Positions 27,233 through 37,391 of a stretch of DNA of 64,000 bases are shown here, in pieces (position 1 is the first letter of the stretch; every line of letters starts with the position of its first letter). The position numbers and the translations under genes were made by a program. This DNA is from Eutrigla gurnardus (taxonomy: Eukaryota; Chordata; Actinopteri; Perciformes; Triglidae): positions 27,367,886 to 27,431,885 of the forward strand of contig OY741272.1 of assembly GCA_963514095.1 (NCBI GenBank), given 5' to 3'. The notes beneath the pieces were generated by a model. That model made no database searches, was not told where the DNA came from, and saw nothing but the letters and a program-made list of their open reading frames with translations.

Positions 27233-27616
27233 TTACTTCTTGGCGGCCTTCTCGGTCTTCTTGGGCAGCAGAACAGCCTGGATGTTGGGCAGCACGCCGC
27301 CCTGAGCGATGGTCACTCCGCCCAGCAGCTTGTTGAGCTCCTCGTCGTTGCGGACAGCCAGCTGCAGGTGACGGGGGATGATTCGGGTCTTCTTGTTGTC
27401 GCGGGCAGCGTTTCCAGCCAACTCCAGGATCTCAGCGGTCAGGTACTCCAGCACCGCCGCCAGGTAGACGGGGGCTCCGGCACCAACACGCTGAGCATAG
27501 TTCCCTTTACGGAGATGTCTGTGGACACGGCCGACCGGGAACTGGAGCCCAGCGCGGGAGGAGCGGGTCTTGGCCTTCGCCCTGGCCTTTCCGCCGGTTT
27601 TGCCTCTTCCACTCAT
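27233..27616 (-). CDS. Histone H2A (copy 3, one codon shorter)
   Basis: 127 aa, intronless. Identical to the other two H2A proteins except for the tail, KTEKAAKK instead of KTEKAAKSK: an in-frame loss of the Ser codon (TCC). Divergent from H3 copy 2 across 354 bp. Confidence 0.97.
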   Translation of the reverse strand: MSGRGKTGGKARAKAKTRSSRAGLQFPVGRVHRHLRKGNYAQRVGAGAPVYLAAVLEYLTAEILELAGNAARDNKKTRIIPRHLQLAVRNDEELNKLLGGVTIAQGGVLPNIQAVLLPKKTEKAAKK

Positions 27617-27970
27617 TATTAGATGCTTTCTGGAGTCGGGACTCTAAGAATGTGTCGCTCTACCGGCGAATCTCTCTTTATGTGTCCGCTGAGCGCGCGA
27701 GCCTGTTCGTGACAGTGACAGACCAATCAGGAAAGAGGCTTCCACTCTGAGTTTAGGCGGAGAGTTTGAAAAGACTTCCCGCCAATGAGCTGCTGAGATT
27801 GGGGCGGTGGGTCGCTCCTCGAGGCGGCGCTGAGCTCCACGAGGAGCCCTCCACCAATCAGGAGCCGGAGGTCTGAACAGCGTCACCGTTTCACAGCCGG
27901 TCCCACAGTTTAAGAGCAGCGAGTCTCTCCGTTCATCGTATATTTCTCCCGACCAGAGAAAGAAGAAGTC
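27617..27970. promoter_or_regulatory. Bidirectional H2A/H3 promoter (copy B)
   Basis: Inverted near-identical copy of 16,022-16,376. CCAAT boxes at 27723-27727, 27782-27786 and 27854-27858; H3-side TATA-like TTTAAGAG at about 27,909. Confidence 0.9.
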
Positions 27971-28381
27971 ATGGCTAGAACCAAGCAGACAGCCCGTAAA
28001 TCCACCGGCGGCAAAGCCCCCAGGAAGCAGCTGGCCACCAAGGCTGCCCGTAAGAGCGCCCCGGCCACCGGCGGCGTGAAGAAGCCTCACCGTTACAGGC
28101 CCGGTACCGTCGCTCTCAGGGAGATCCGTCGCTACCAGAAATCCACCGAGCTGCTGATCCGCAAGCTGCCCTTCCAGCGTCTGGTCAGAGAGATCGCTCA
28201 GGACTTCAAGACCGACCTGCGCTTCCAGAGCTCCGCTGTTATGGCTCTGCAGGAGTCCAGCGAGGCTTACCTGGTCGGCCTGTTCGAGGACACCAACCTG
28301 TGCGCCATCCACGCCAAGAGGGTCACCATCATGCCCAAGGACATCCAGCTGGCCCGTCGTATCCGCGGAGAGCGAGCTTAA
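27971..28381 (+). CDS. Histone H3 (H3.2-like, copy 2)
   Basis: 136 codons with Met, same protein as copies 1 and 3, with SAVM and the unusual Ser95-Ser96. Divergent from H2A copy 3. Confidence 0.97.
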   Translation: MARTKQTARKSTGGKAPRKQLATKAARKSAPATGGVKKPHRYRPGTVALREIRRYQKSTELLIRKLPFQRLVREIAQDFKTDLRFQSSAVMALQESSEAYLVGLFEDTNLCAIHAKRVTIMPKDIQLARRIRGERA

Positions 28382-28407
28382 CCTGTCTGCTGTTAAACCA
28401 ACACAAC

Positions 28408-28423
28408 GGCTCTTTTAAGAGCC
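28408..28423 (+). promoter_or_regulatory. Histone 3' stem-loop of H3 copy 2
   Basis: GGCTCTTTTAAGAGCC, followed by CTTCTCTGAGAGCTCC, the likely U7-pairing element. The spacer 28,450-28,985 shows nothing else. Confidence 0.95.
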
Positions 28424-28989
28424 ACCTCACTCTTCTCTGAGAGCTCCTTCCTCCACTACTAATACCACTATTTATGAGTCTAGTACTATTCTGATTTAAG
28501 TGTGTACTTCATTTTGATAAATACTGGATGCAGCCACATCAACAGTACAGGTTCAGCACCCTGGACATAAATGAATCCTCCTAAAACAATATCGCCATCA
28601 TCCGTTTAAAACTGAGAAACTATGTCCATGAGTAATATGGCCCAGTAGGTGACGCCAGGTTTCCCCCAGTTCTATTTATTTTAATCAGTTTATTCTATTC
28701 TAAGCGTTTCTCAGTATTGCTCATGTCAGTAGACATTGATAACATTCTCAAAACAAGAGGTGGAAAATGTCTCATTCAAATGCATCTTTCAAAACAAAGT
28801 TGTCTTGTATAAAAAGTCACTGTCATCAAAATAAGTTCATTTGGCAAATAAGGGTGCTCAAAATGTTGACTGTTACTGCTGTTCATTATTTACCAGACCA
28901 GGTTCCACTATGGATTTGTGGTTATTCTTTCATATAAATACAGTATGTTTGGCACCTGCCAGCTAACTAGAGGTAATGTGTGATTCATT

Positions 28990-30660
28990 GATTCATACAT
29001 ACATGTTTATTTATTGGTTTATTTCAGCGGACGTTGCACACTGATCAACAGCCAAGCTGTAAGTGAGCCAGAGTTAGCCAAAGAGGCTAGATTTTAGTCC
29101 CTGGCCAGATATTCAAAAGGCAACCTAAGATTACAGAAATAAAATGCATGTATAAGCATTATTAAAAAACATAGTAAGAACAAATTGACAGACAGAGGCA
29201 ATAGATAATACAAAAAAACACCCAGCATACATAAGACATTATACCCTGTAGACATTATGTCATTATGCAGCAGACTATAAACAGGACAAACACACCTACA
29301 TAAAAGCACATATACAGCGGCATAGAGCACAAACAAGCAGGGCAAACATATACAGCAGCATAAAGCATAAACATGCAAGATAAACATATACAGCAGCATA
29401 AAGCACAAACACGCACCAATAATACATTGTTTTAGACACTAACATGCACAGCACAAGACAGGACATGAGCATGAGTAACATGCAGGCAGGACACGACTGT
29501 AACCAAAGAAGTCAGCAGTGGAAGCATTTGCAGTCCTAATGTACACATAACTGATTACGAATAAGCCACATTTTCAGCTGTCCTGAAAAGGAACGGTAAG
29601 AACTAATGTTTCTGATTCTGATATGGCCTGGTACTGAGTTCCATTCCTGAGATGCTGTAACTGAGAATGCTGAGTGGCTAAAGGCACTTTTTCAGAATCA
29701 GAATCAGAATCAGAATTCCTTTATTGTCCCTCAACGGGGAAATTTGTTTGCCACAGCAGCCAAGGGACAGTATGTTACAAGAAACACAATAGTAATAATA
29801 ACAATAGCAAAAATTAACAATATAAATTAAAAAATGTAAAAAATTGAATAGAAATAGAGTAGACTTATTATATACATATAAACATGATATTGTACAAAAA
29901 TTACCAGCAGTGAATTTTGTTTTTATATACAATTTACAATAAAGTGTAGAGTGCAGAATGAGTCTGACAGCAGCAGGAAGGAAGGACAACACAGTCTCCT
30001 CTGGACGAGCCTCTGGTTGTGCGGCTTGTGTCTGACCTCTGAGTGATACACTGTTGAAGAGGTGGGGGGGGCTTTATTATGCAAAAATTTAAAAATAAGG
30101 CAGATATTGGCATACTTTATTAAGTTGTACCAACTCAGAAGTTTATACTTCTTTAAAATTAGACAATGGTGGTAGGTGTTTGACTTCCGATCTAAGACTT
30201 TGAGGGTTTGTTTATATAGAGTTTCAAGTGGTTTTAGTGTTGTTTTATTGGCTTGTGCAAAACTGGTCAGACAGTATGTGAAATGTGACATTATCATTGC
30301 ATGCATATATAACATAGCTGCATCGGTAGTCATTGGATTTCTAACAAAGCGAAAATTTGATAAATTGAACTTAACCCGATGACTAACTTTTTTAACATGG
30401 GATTTAAAAGACAGTTGAGAGTCAATCAGAAGGCCTAGGTACTTAAAGTCAGAGACAACTTGTAATTTTTCTCCAGAAAGCATTATGTCTGGGTCAGGAG
30501 TGCAGTATTGCTTTTTTGATAAGAACATGCAGACTGTTTTTGATGTATTTAGTTGAAGGCATGATTGGATTAGCCAAGTTGTGATGTGGTTCAGTGCATT
30601 AGTAAGCTTAGATGCAGCCTGATGTTTGTTATTGTGTCTTGAAGAATAAAAACTACTCAA
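28990..30660 (-). mobile_element. LINE remnants (non-LTR), probably two nested elements
   Basis: An open frame at 30660-29923 (minus) encodes the region after the reverse-transcriptase catalytic box: LQLNTSKTVCMFLSKK, DFKYLGLLIDSQLSFKSHV, FVRNPMTTDAAMLY. Its last ~40 codons (RHKPHNQRLVQRRLCC) belong to the 3' end of another element whose tail, (CAGAAT)n then CCTTTATTGTCCCTCAACGG, lies at 29,692-29,745. The 29,100-29,480 stretch is a decayed tandem repeat of CATATACAGCAGCATAAAGC-like words. No complete catalytic domain. Confidence 0.7.
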
Positions 30661-31284
30661 CTGAGAGGCAACATAAGTATCAATATCAACACTATATTCA
30701 ATTTGTTGTTGTACATATTGTAGATAATTGTAGTCATTTTCATGTATCTGCTAAAACATTTACTTGTATCAAAGAATGAGAAATTCAAATCGGTTGTGAA
30801 CCAGTGTCCAGTGAAATATTCACATTGGAGAATTGTGAGCAAGCAATGAGTAAAGCTAATTTATTTCCCGAATTATCTTCTATATTGATTTATTAAGTGT
30901 ATTTTTTTTTTCTATTTTAATTTATTAGCTATATTTTATGTTCATGATGTACATCAAACAATCATTAATTGTTTTCTTTTACACATTTATTTAGAATTGT
31001 ATATCAGGTCACTTGGTAATTGCACATGGTATTTATTATTTCATTGCACTAGAGAGATTTTTAGTTTTGTACATTTTAAAGAGGTTTTGATGTTGACTGC
31101 CTGAGAGCTACGTCTCACTTTGAATCTCAGCAGAATACAAAATACTGGTGTTTGACACTAAATGAGTTAAAAAAAAAAAATTCAGCACTGATGTGCATAT
31201 GAAAGTAACTGTGACATCTAACTCACTTACAATGCTATGAACTGGACAATGGATATGCATCTGTCAGTGTGTTGATCATTCATA
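30661..31284. other. Intergenic, no recognised feature
   Basis: A/T-rich with T and A runs, no gene seen. From about 31,285 the sequence is paralogous (inverted) to 20,460-19,870. Confidence 0.5.
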
Positions 31285-31755
31285 GTAGAATGATTCACTA
31301 GACATATTGATCAATATTAGGATTGATCATTTACAGTCACAATGAACAGCTCTGATAGGAAGTCTGAGTAAACTGCACCAGAAGCCTCGACCAGCATCAG
31401 TGTGTTTGCTGCTCCCGGAATAACTTCACTTTATGACAAAATAATCAACGTTAGATGGAAGTTTTTACATCGAGTCCCTGAACAAACATGTGGACCAGCT
31501 GGGAAACAGGTTTTGATGGAGCTCAGGTTGATCTTAAATCATTTTAGGAGAGAAAGAAGTGGGAAAAGTCAGTGAAGAGTGCTGCTCATGGCGGTGAGTA
31601 GGTGAGGTTTGGAGGCTCCCCAAACTAAAAGCAGAGAGCATCAGATCTCTACATGACTTTAATATGAAGAGACACAAGTCTGCTATCGGCTCCCTTCACT
31701 GTCAGCCTTCAGCTCTTCTCCCACGTTTAGTTTTCACTCTTTTATCGGTGAAGAG

Positions 31756-31763
31756 AAACACAA
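31756..31763 (+). promoter_or_regulatory. H1 box of H1 copy 2
   Basis: AAACACAA about 155 bp upstream of the H1 ATG, with a TATA-like GTTTAAG at about 31,834; mirrors H1 copy 1. Confidence 0.8.
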
Positions 31764-31917
31764 GTGAGCCGACTTTCAGACCGCACAGAGCAGCCACGAG
31801 CCGGGTTGAGTCTCCACGGTTCTCATGGTGTGTTTAAGTCCAGCCCCCAGCCCCGGAGAATCCAACAGTCCGGTCAGACTCTCGTTGTCGTTAGTAGGAA
31901 CACAACTCTAATAGAAA

Positions 31918-32532
31918 ATGGCAGAAGAAGCTCCAGCTCCAGCCGTCGCGCCGGCAAAAGCCGCCAAGAAGAAGGTGACCAAGCCGAGGCCGGCTGGTCC
32001 CGGCGTCGCCGACCTCATCGTCAAAGCTGTGGCCGCGTCCAAGGAGCGGAGCGGCGTGTCTCTGGCCGCCGTCAAGAAGGCTCTGGCTGCCGGAGGTTAC
32101 GATGTGGAGAAGAACAACTCCCGCGTCAAGACCGCCATCAAGGCTCTGGTCGCTAAGGAGACTCTGGTCCAGACCAAGGGGACCGGCGCCTCCGGCTCCT
32201 TCAAGATGAACAAGAAGGTCGCCGAGAAGCCGGAGAAGAAAGCCGTTGTCAAACCCAAGAAGACCGCAGCCAAGAAACCCGCAGCGGCCAAGAAGCCCAA
32301 GGCGGCGGCAGCGAAGAAGCCGGCAGTCGCTAAGAAATCCCCGAAGAAGGCGAAGAAGCCCGTAGCTGCCAAGAAACCCGCCCCCAAGAGCCCCAAGAAG
32401 GCCACTAAGAGCCCCAAGAAAGCTACCAAGAGCCCCAAGAAGGTGGTGAAGAAGGCCGCTGCAGCCAAGAAGTCCCCCGCTAAGAGGGTTGCCAAGCCCA
32501 AAGCGAAGAAAGCAGCACCCAAGAAGAAGTAA
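31918..32532 (+). CDS. Linker histone H1 (copy 2)
   Basis: 204 aa, intronless. One substitution from copy 1 (Thr in KPKKTAAKK). Same globular domain and SPKK-rich tail. About 600 bp of 5' flank and 80 bp of 3' flank are shared with copy 1 in inverted orientation, so the gene was duplicated as a block of about 1.3 kb. Confidence 0.97.
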   Translation: MAEEAPAPAVAPAKAAKKKVTKPRPAGPGVADLIVKAVAASKERSGVSLAAVKKALAAGGYDVEKNNSRVKTAIKALVAKETLVQTKGTGASGSFKMNKKVAEKPEKKAVVKPKKTAAKKPAAAKKPKAAAAKKPAVAKKSPKKAKKPVAAKKPAPKSPKKATKSPKKATKSPKKVVKKAAAAKKSPAKRVAKPKAKKAAPKKK

Positions 32533-32570
32533 GCTGTTCTCAGTCTGGTGGACCAGCGCTCCGACAAAAA

Positions 32571-32586
32571 GGCTCTTTTAAGAGCC
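32571..32586 (+). promoter_or_regulatory. Histone 3' stem-loop of H1 copy 2
   Basis: GGCTCTTTTAAGAGCC, then CATAAAGAGCG as downstream element. 32,620-33,200 holds no gene. Confidence 0.95.
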
Positions 32587-33489
32587 ACCACACCGTCCAT
32601 AAAGAGCGTTTTCCTCTTAATTATAACTGAACAATGGATTGGCATTTAAATTACATTATTTATTATAACTGGTTTCACGCATCATGATCAGTGTCTAAAC
32701 AAGGTTAACATTATTTTACATTGTCTAATAATGATTTTTGCTGAGCAGATAATTTAAACTTTTTTTTTTTTCCTATTCTATGTATTTATTTAATGGTTTT
32801 GGTTTTAGGTCAATAAGCAATCGTCGGTGTCAATTGCATGATATACATGACACCTAAAAAAAAAGTTTGGCCCTGAATCATGACATTCAGTTTTATTTAA
32901 TGAATCTATGCTGCTGTTATTCATTTTGAGTTTAGTGGAGTTACATGGCAATCATTGCACTTTTGCACTGTAAAACCTAATATAATCACATTTCATTCCT
33001 TGATTTACAAATAATTGATGTAGAGTAAAGCTGTGACCATCAGTGTAGCCATTAAGCACAAATGCAAAAAAATATAATGAAGTAGCAGTGCAGAGAGACT
33101 GGACTGTAGGAGAGGACAACAGTTGAGGAGACGTGATAATAGATTTGATTTTATCTGGTTTACTTTCAAGACAATTATAAGCAGGGAGTGGGGGATGATT
33201 ACAAACCTCAGTAACCCATGATATTAACAAATCTTTTACATAAGAAATAAATTGAACATAATCCAGAGAACATTCTCAAAGTATCCCAGCCAAACTTTAG
33301 GGATTTTAATGAATAGGGTATTTCGGATGTCATTTCATTGCAGCAAAAACAGTAATGGATACGATGCTTTTAATTTATATTTGCTATAATCTCAGTGTTA
33401 TAAATAAGTTAAACATATCTGTATTAACAAATAATATACACAGGTCAGTATTATATTCAAGAACAGGAAGGTCTTTAGAAGAAGTGTGT

Positions 33490-33505
33490 GGCTCTTAAAA
33501 GAGCC
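33490..33505 (-). promoter_or_regulatory. Histone 3' stem-loop of H2B copy 3
   Basis: GGCTCTTTTAAGAGCC on the minus strand, 30 bp after the stop. Confidence 0.95.
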
Positions 33506-33534
33506 TTTGGGTTGTCGTTTATACAGCAGTACGT

Positions 33535-33912
33535 TTACTTGGAGCTGGTGTACTTGGTGACGGCCTTGGTGCCCTCAGACACGGCGTGCTTAGCCAGCTC
33601 CCCGGGCAGCAGCAGGCGGACGGCGGTCTGGATCTCCCTGGAAGTGATGGTGGAGCGCTTGTTGTAGTGAGCCAGACGGGAGGCCTCACCGGCGATGCGT
33701 TCAAAGATGTCGCTCACGAAGGAGTTCATGATGCCCATGGCCTTGGAGGAGATGCCGGTGTCGGGGTGGACCTGCTTCATCACCTTGTACACGTAGATGG
33801 CGTAGCTCTCCTTCCTGGACTTTCTCCTCTTCTTGCCGGTCTTACTGGGGGTCTTGGAGACGGCTTTCTTGGAGCCCTTCTTGGGCGCTTTGACGACTTG
33901 TTCTGTCGGCAT
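33535..33912 (-). CDS. Histone H2B (copy 3)
   Basis: 125 aa, intronless. N-terminus MPTEQVVKAPKKGSKK; the rest is as in copy 1. An in-frame upstream ATG would add 42 non-histone residues and is rejected. The octamer (33983-33990) and CCAAT (34016-34020) are kept, but the TATA-like ATACAAA of the other two copies is replaced by AAAGAAAA. Confidence 0.97.
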   Translation of the reverse strand: MPTEQVVKAPKKGSKKAVSKTPSKTGKKRRKSRKESYAIYVYKVMKQVHPDTGISSKAMGIMNSFVSDIFERIAGEASRLAHYNKRSTITSREIQTAVRLLLPGELAKHAVSEGTKAVTKYTSSK

Positions 33913-33982
33913 GTTTGGAACGGTAAGTTTTTCCAAAGCGGAGTAGTCTCTGGTCACAGTCTCCTCCTTTTCTTTCCGCTTG

Positions 33983-34020
33983 ATGCAAATGTTACTGTGC
34001 TGTTGCTCGCACGGGATTGG
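33983..34020 (-). promoter_or_regulatory. H2B copy 3 promoter: octamer and CCAAT, no clear TATA
   Basis: ATTTGCAT and CCAAT at the expected spacing; the TATA position has mutated (see findings). Confidence 0.8.
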
Positions 34021-34029
34021 TTGACTACT

Positions 34030-35100
34030 GAGCGACACTGACCGCGAGCTAAATTGTAGCTCGGCCTTTTCCCTTCATGGGGGACATCAGAACGGGTTTT
34101 GATTTGAGGCCCTTCGCGTCTCCTCAGTGCCGATAATACTATAAGTCATTGTCACAGTATGATCGATCATTTGCTCTGATCTACTGTAAATGTAACACAC
34201 ATGATCAATTATATTAGTTGAAATTGGCATGTTTTTACCCTTCTGTTGTTTCTTAAAATGGCATTACTTAAATTATAAATTTTTATTAGCCTACTTAAAT
34301 ATTCAAAGTAAAGTACTAAGTGGCACGAGTAATATGTTGTATTTCAAAGTAACAAAATAAAACAGAAGAAAATGTAGGCTATTTATTGTACTGACTTTCA
34401 TTCCCAAGAAAATGCAATATATTCTACAATGAACATAAATAAATACAAATGTAGAAAATGCAACAGTGCAGACAAAACAAATTACTTGTATTGACCTCCT
34501 CTTTCTTCTTAGACATCAATACAAATACATACACAAATGACTTAATTATAGCCTACTGACTGTTTTTTTTTACAAATATATTGACCAAAAATGCATTAAT
34601 GAAAATGTAAATTAATACTAGAAAATGCACACAAAACATTGAGACCATGGAATATTTCAGACTGACAGTATAAATAAAGTGTTCATGGCCAATCATTTAT
34701 TAAATCAGAGTCATATTGATGGTTATTATCAGCAGAAATACGCAATTGCAAATTAACGTAGAAGTGATTTGATTTCTTCAACGAGTTCGTCTGCAGTAGT
34801 TCTCTGGTTTGTTTGTAGTATTTGTAGTGCACCGGAAGTTATGAAACCATGAGCACTAATAAGTTTGGTGGCTATTATTTTTGTGTTGAGGACTATGAAG
34901 CCAATAAGTGCAAGAATTGCCAAAAATTTAATAAGGTAGATGCATCATCAAATTACAATATGTCAATATTCATGACTTTGTTTTCGAGCCACCACTAATG
35001 TATGTGTATTTTAGGTTGCAATTACTGTTCCACAACAGAAAATTATGTAGTATATTAACCTGTTATCAGTAATGTTTAAATACAGTTATTCAGCATAGGA
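34030..35100. other. H2B-H3 spacer, paralogous to 14,560-15,540
   Basis: Same order of words as the first block, with scattered substitutions and small indels. No gene. Confidence 0.8.
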
Positions 35101-35125
35101 AGGAGCTCTCAGAGAAGAGTGAGGT

Positions 35126-35141
35126 GGCTCTTAAAAGAGCC
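35126..35141 (-). promoter_or_regulatory. Histone 3' stem-loop of H3 copy 3
   Basis: GGCTCTTTTAAGAGCC on the minus strand, about 27 bp after the stop; CTCTGAGAGCTCC downstream element. Confidence 0.95.
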
Positions 35142-35167
35142 GTTGTGTTGGTTTAACAGCAGACAGG

Positions 35168-35578
35168 TTAAGCTCGCTCTCCGCGGATGCGACGGGCCAG
35201 CTGGATGTCCTTGGGCATGATGGTGACCCTCTTGGCGTGGATGGCGCACAGGTTGGTGTCCTCGAACAGGCCGACCAGGTAAGCCTCGCTGGACTCCTGC
35301 AGAGCCATAACAGCGGAGCTCTGGAAGCGCAGGTCGGTCTTGAAGTCCTGAGCGATCTCTCTGACCAGACGCTGGAAGGGCAGCTTGCGGATCAGCAGCT
35401 CGGTGGATTTCTGGTAGCGACGGATCTCCCTGAGAGCGACGGTACCGGGCCTGTAACGGTGAGGCTTCTTCACGCCGCCGGTGGCCGGGGCGCTCTTACG
35501 GGCAGCCTTGGTGGCCAGCTGCTTCCTGGGGGCTTTGCCGCCGGTGGATTTACGGGCTGTCTGCTTGGTTCTAGCCAT
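35168..35578 (-). CDS. Histone H3 (H3.2-like, copy 3, orphan of an H3/H2A pair)
   Basis: Same protein as copies 1 and 2, including Ser95-Ser96. The upstream bidirectional promoter is kept to about 35,872, but the H2A that should lie beyond it is missing. This marks the right end of the histone cluster in the window. Confidence 0.97.
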   Translation of the reverse strand: MARTKQTARKSTGGKAPRKQLATKAARKSAPATGGVKKPHRYRPGTVALREIRRYQKSTELLIRKLPFQRLVREIAQDFKTDLRFQSSAVMALQESSEAYLVGLFEDTNLCAIHAKRVTIMPKDIQLARRIRGERA

Positions 35579-35872
35579 GACTTCTTCTTTCTCTGGTCGG
35601 GAGAAATATACGATGAACGGAGAGACTCGCTGCTCTTAAACTGTGGGACCGGCTGTGAAACGGTGACGCTGTTCAGACCTCCGGCTCCTGATTGGTGGAG
35701 GGCTCCTCGTGGAGCTCAGCGCCGCCTCGAGGAGCGACCCACCGCCCCAATCTCAGCAGCTCATTGGCGGGAAGTCTTTCCAAACTCTCCGCCTAAACTC
35801 AGAGTGGAAGCCTCTTTCCTGATTGGTCTCGCACTGTCACGAACAGGCTCGCGCGCTCAGCGGACACATAAA
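35579..35872 (-). promoter_or_regulatory. H3 promoter, truncated bidirectional H3/H2A promoter (copy C)
   Basis: Near-identical to copy A up to GGACACATAAA, where similarity stops. ATTGG boxes at 35691-35695, 35763-35767 and 35822-35826 are all kept. Confidence 0.9.
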
Positions 35873-35901
35873 ACAGAGAATCGTACTCGACCAATCAAGT
35901 A

Positions 35902-36309
35902 AAGTGTGGAACATGTATTGATGGAGTGTGAGAGATACACGGAGGAGAGAACGAGGTTGGCTGATCAACTGCAGAGAGCAGGAAGAGTGTGGAGTCTGGG
36001 TGGCATACTGGGAACCGCAGGAGAGGGGGTACCTCTCGCACAAAAGGCAGTGACCGAATATTTAAAGAAGACAGGATTATTTAAAAGAATTTAGTATTTA
36101 TATAGCTTAACCCCCCCCCCCCCCCCCCTTTTAGTCATCCACTCATATATTATCTGTTTATTTATTTATTTATTTATTTTTCCTTTTAAAAGATCATAGA
36201 AAGACATAAATACTGTCATGTTACAATACTCCGATACAGTTGGTGGCGGTATGCACCAAGAAAACGGTTGCAACCCGCCAATAAACAAAAAGAAGAAGAA
36301 GAAGAAGAA
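35902..36309 (+). mobile_element. 5'-truncated LINE with a 13-bp target-site duplication
   Basis: Flanked by GACCAATCAAGTA at 35889-35901 and again at 36310-36322. It encodes only the last 60 or so residues of a non-LTR polymerase (EHVLMECERY, LAQKAVTEYLKKTGLFKRI, stop at 36,094). The 3' UTR has a C run (36,111-36,128) and GTTGGTGGCGGTATGCACCA, and ends in (GAA)n, a common teleost LINE tail. Confidence 0.85.
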
Positions 36310-36663
36310 GACCAATCAAGTACTGCAATCGAGAGCCGGAAACGGAGTCATCTCGTCTTCCAAGTAAATTGTTGCTCGTTTTAAATCGTGTTGTCTGACG
36401 CGGTCGAGCCAAACTAAACAAAAACAGCCTCCACAATGAACGTTTATCACGTCACTTAATAACCTGCTGGAGACGAACCATAAGAGGAGGCGGAGGGACG
36501 AAAGGTATAATTTGCACTGCATTTGTAACTACTGCTCACATGTCTCCTTTCAGATTATTCGGGGTGAAATACCCAACATACACATTTAGTTTTTTATTTA
36601 TTTTATGACACATTTGCATATGTACACAACATGTTACCCATTGCACCTGCTAATATATTGCAA

Positions 36664-36665
36664 AA

Positions 36666-36756
<91 letters not shown>

Positions 36757-36757
36757 C
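36664..36757. repeat. (ATCT)n microsatellite
   Basis: About 23 uninterrupted ATCT units. Around it, 36,323-37,390 holds no gene; a CTCCTC-rich stretch is at about 37,080-37,115. Confidence 0.97.
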
Positions 36758-37391
36758 ATGGCATCCAAAATTCCCTGTGTAGATACATGCATGTGTTCTG
36801 GAAATGCAAACTAGCACATACATTTGATACAAAAAAGGCCGTATTTTAAGTTTGTTTTCTGACCCCTTTATAATAGATTTTTGGACAGCAATCATCACAA
36901 ATCTCCTTTCAGATGCATTATGAGTATTGTGAAGCCACTCACATGCACATTTTGTATACATATATATGCATGGCCTTCACCGCCAGTTGGGTAGAGTCCA
37001 ATGAACTCTGTACATACAAAGACACCCTTATGTAACCTGCACTGGGAAACACCAGTAGCCTGCTGAGTGTCCTACAGCCTAGCCTCCTCCTCCTTCCTCC
37101 TCCTCCTCCTCCTAGTGGCCAACGGCAAACCCACACACACTCATAAACAACCTTCAACAAGCAGCGGCATAAAGGTGAGATTCTCATGCTTTATGTTATT
37201 TACTTGTTTCTTAAATAAATTACCCAGTATGCAACTGTATGGAGGCCTGCTGAAAGGTGGCGAGTCAGTTTGTGTGCACACCGAGTAGGGAAACTATTAA
37301 AATAATCTGGGACAAATCAAAGTCCTGCATTGCATCACTTGAAGTAAAAGTAGGGTCAATGCAGGAAATAACCCCTTTTAATGTTAATCAA

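Noticed and set aside
36605..36849. Frame encoding repeated YLSIYLSI
   Set aside because: Product of the (ATCT)n microsatellite.
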